From Oscillospiraceae bacterium (GTDB lineage: Bacteria; Bacillota_A; Clostridia; Oscillospirales; Oscillospiraceae), in the NCBI GenBank assembly GCA_902786615.1, contig CADADE010000035.1, positions 1-33,499 on the forward strand: 33,499 nt of DNA. Reading direction: 5' to 3'. A model generated the notes under the pieces. It did no database searches, had not been told where the DNA came from, and saw only the letters and a program-made list of their open reading frames with translations. Positions 33,493 through 33,499 of this stretch are shown in pieces. The number at the start of each line of letters is the position of its first letter. Within the stretch, counting starts at the first letter, position 1. Both the position numbers and the translations under genes were made by a program.

Positions 33493-33499
33493 AAGTACC

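Larger units (their letters stand above)
33186..33499. repeat. tandem repeat unit, copy 2 (cut by window end)
   Basis: Repeats 32721 onward with few differences, except a short divergent segment in the small RNA (about 33344-33360 against 32878-32894). The window ends inside the unit, just upstream of the second peptide gene's start, as expected if an assembly broke in a repeat with further copies. Confidence 0.85.

Noticed and set aside
32712..33499. CRISPR array or insertion sequence at the window end
   Set aside because: Only two long units of ~465 bp with no short spacers, no transposase and no terminal inverted repeats flanked by a target duplication.

Overview
The window looks like a high-GC Clostridia chromosome, most likely a gut member of the Oscillospirales. 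Evidence is the strong AGGAGG ribosome binding sites, consensus sigma-A promoters, ABC sugar uptake in place of PTS, AraC/cupin regulators and GC-rich intergenic hairpin repeats. Both ends look cut: position 1 lies inside a gene (kdgK), and position 33499 lies inside the second copy of a tandem repeat, as at an assembly break. No rRNA, tRNA, CRISPR array, phage or insertion sequence was seen.

Positions 1 to 19100 form a pectin/oligogalacturonide utilization locus. A minus-strand operon from 5078 down to 1 encodes an MsmX/UgpC-type ATPase, KduI, a KduD-like SDR, an acyl-sugar esterase, KDPG aldolase and KdgK. A second minus-strand run from 16403 down to 5933 encodes two LplB/LplC-type permeases, a large solute-binding lipoprotein split by a frameshift, two small four-helix membrane proteins, a second MsmX-type ATPase, two more small membrane proteins, a GH28 polygalacturonase and a GH105 unsaturated-uronyl hydrolase. 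An AraC regulator (5161-5961, plus) sits between them. An ECF-S-like membrane protein, a CE8 pectin methylesterase and a TIM-barrel epimerase-like protein follow. The enzymes lack signal peptides. The inferred route is import of partly esterified oligogalacturonides, cytoplasmic de-esterification, GH28 and GH105 cleavage, then KduI, KduD, KdgK and Eda to pyruvate and glyceraldehyde-3-phosphate.

Positions 19269 to 22648 (plus) hold a second AraC regulator, a MATE exporter and a cytoplasmic GGDEF protein. Positions 22729 to 25256 hold a GC-rich hairpin repeat, an old-yellow-enzyme-type Fe-S flavoenzyme (minus) and a 72-residue membrane peptide. Positions 25508 to 27479 (plus) hold a sugar nucleotidyltransferase-like protein and galE. 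A trmL-pgk-tpiA-gpmI operon (minus) follows, then a PflX-like radical SAM protein (plus).

The most unusual region is 32712 to 33499, two tandem copies of a ~465-bp unit. Each copy has a perfect TTGACA-17-TATAAT promoter for a ~105-nt RNA ending in a strong terminator. That RNA runs convergently into a 35-codon basic peptide gene whose Shine-Dalgarno can be sequestered in a hairpin. This resembles an undescribed type I toxin-antitoxin module. Two lesions also deserve attention: an in-frame loss of about 21 residues in the KduD-like SDR, covering the catalytic Asn region, and the single-base frameshift in the solute-binding protein gene.
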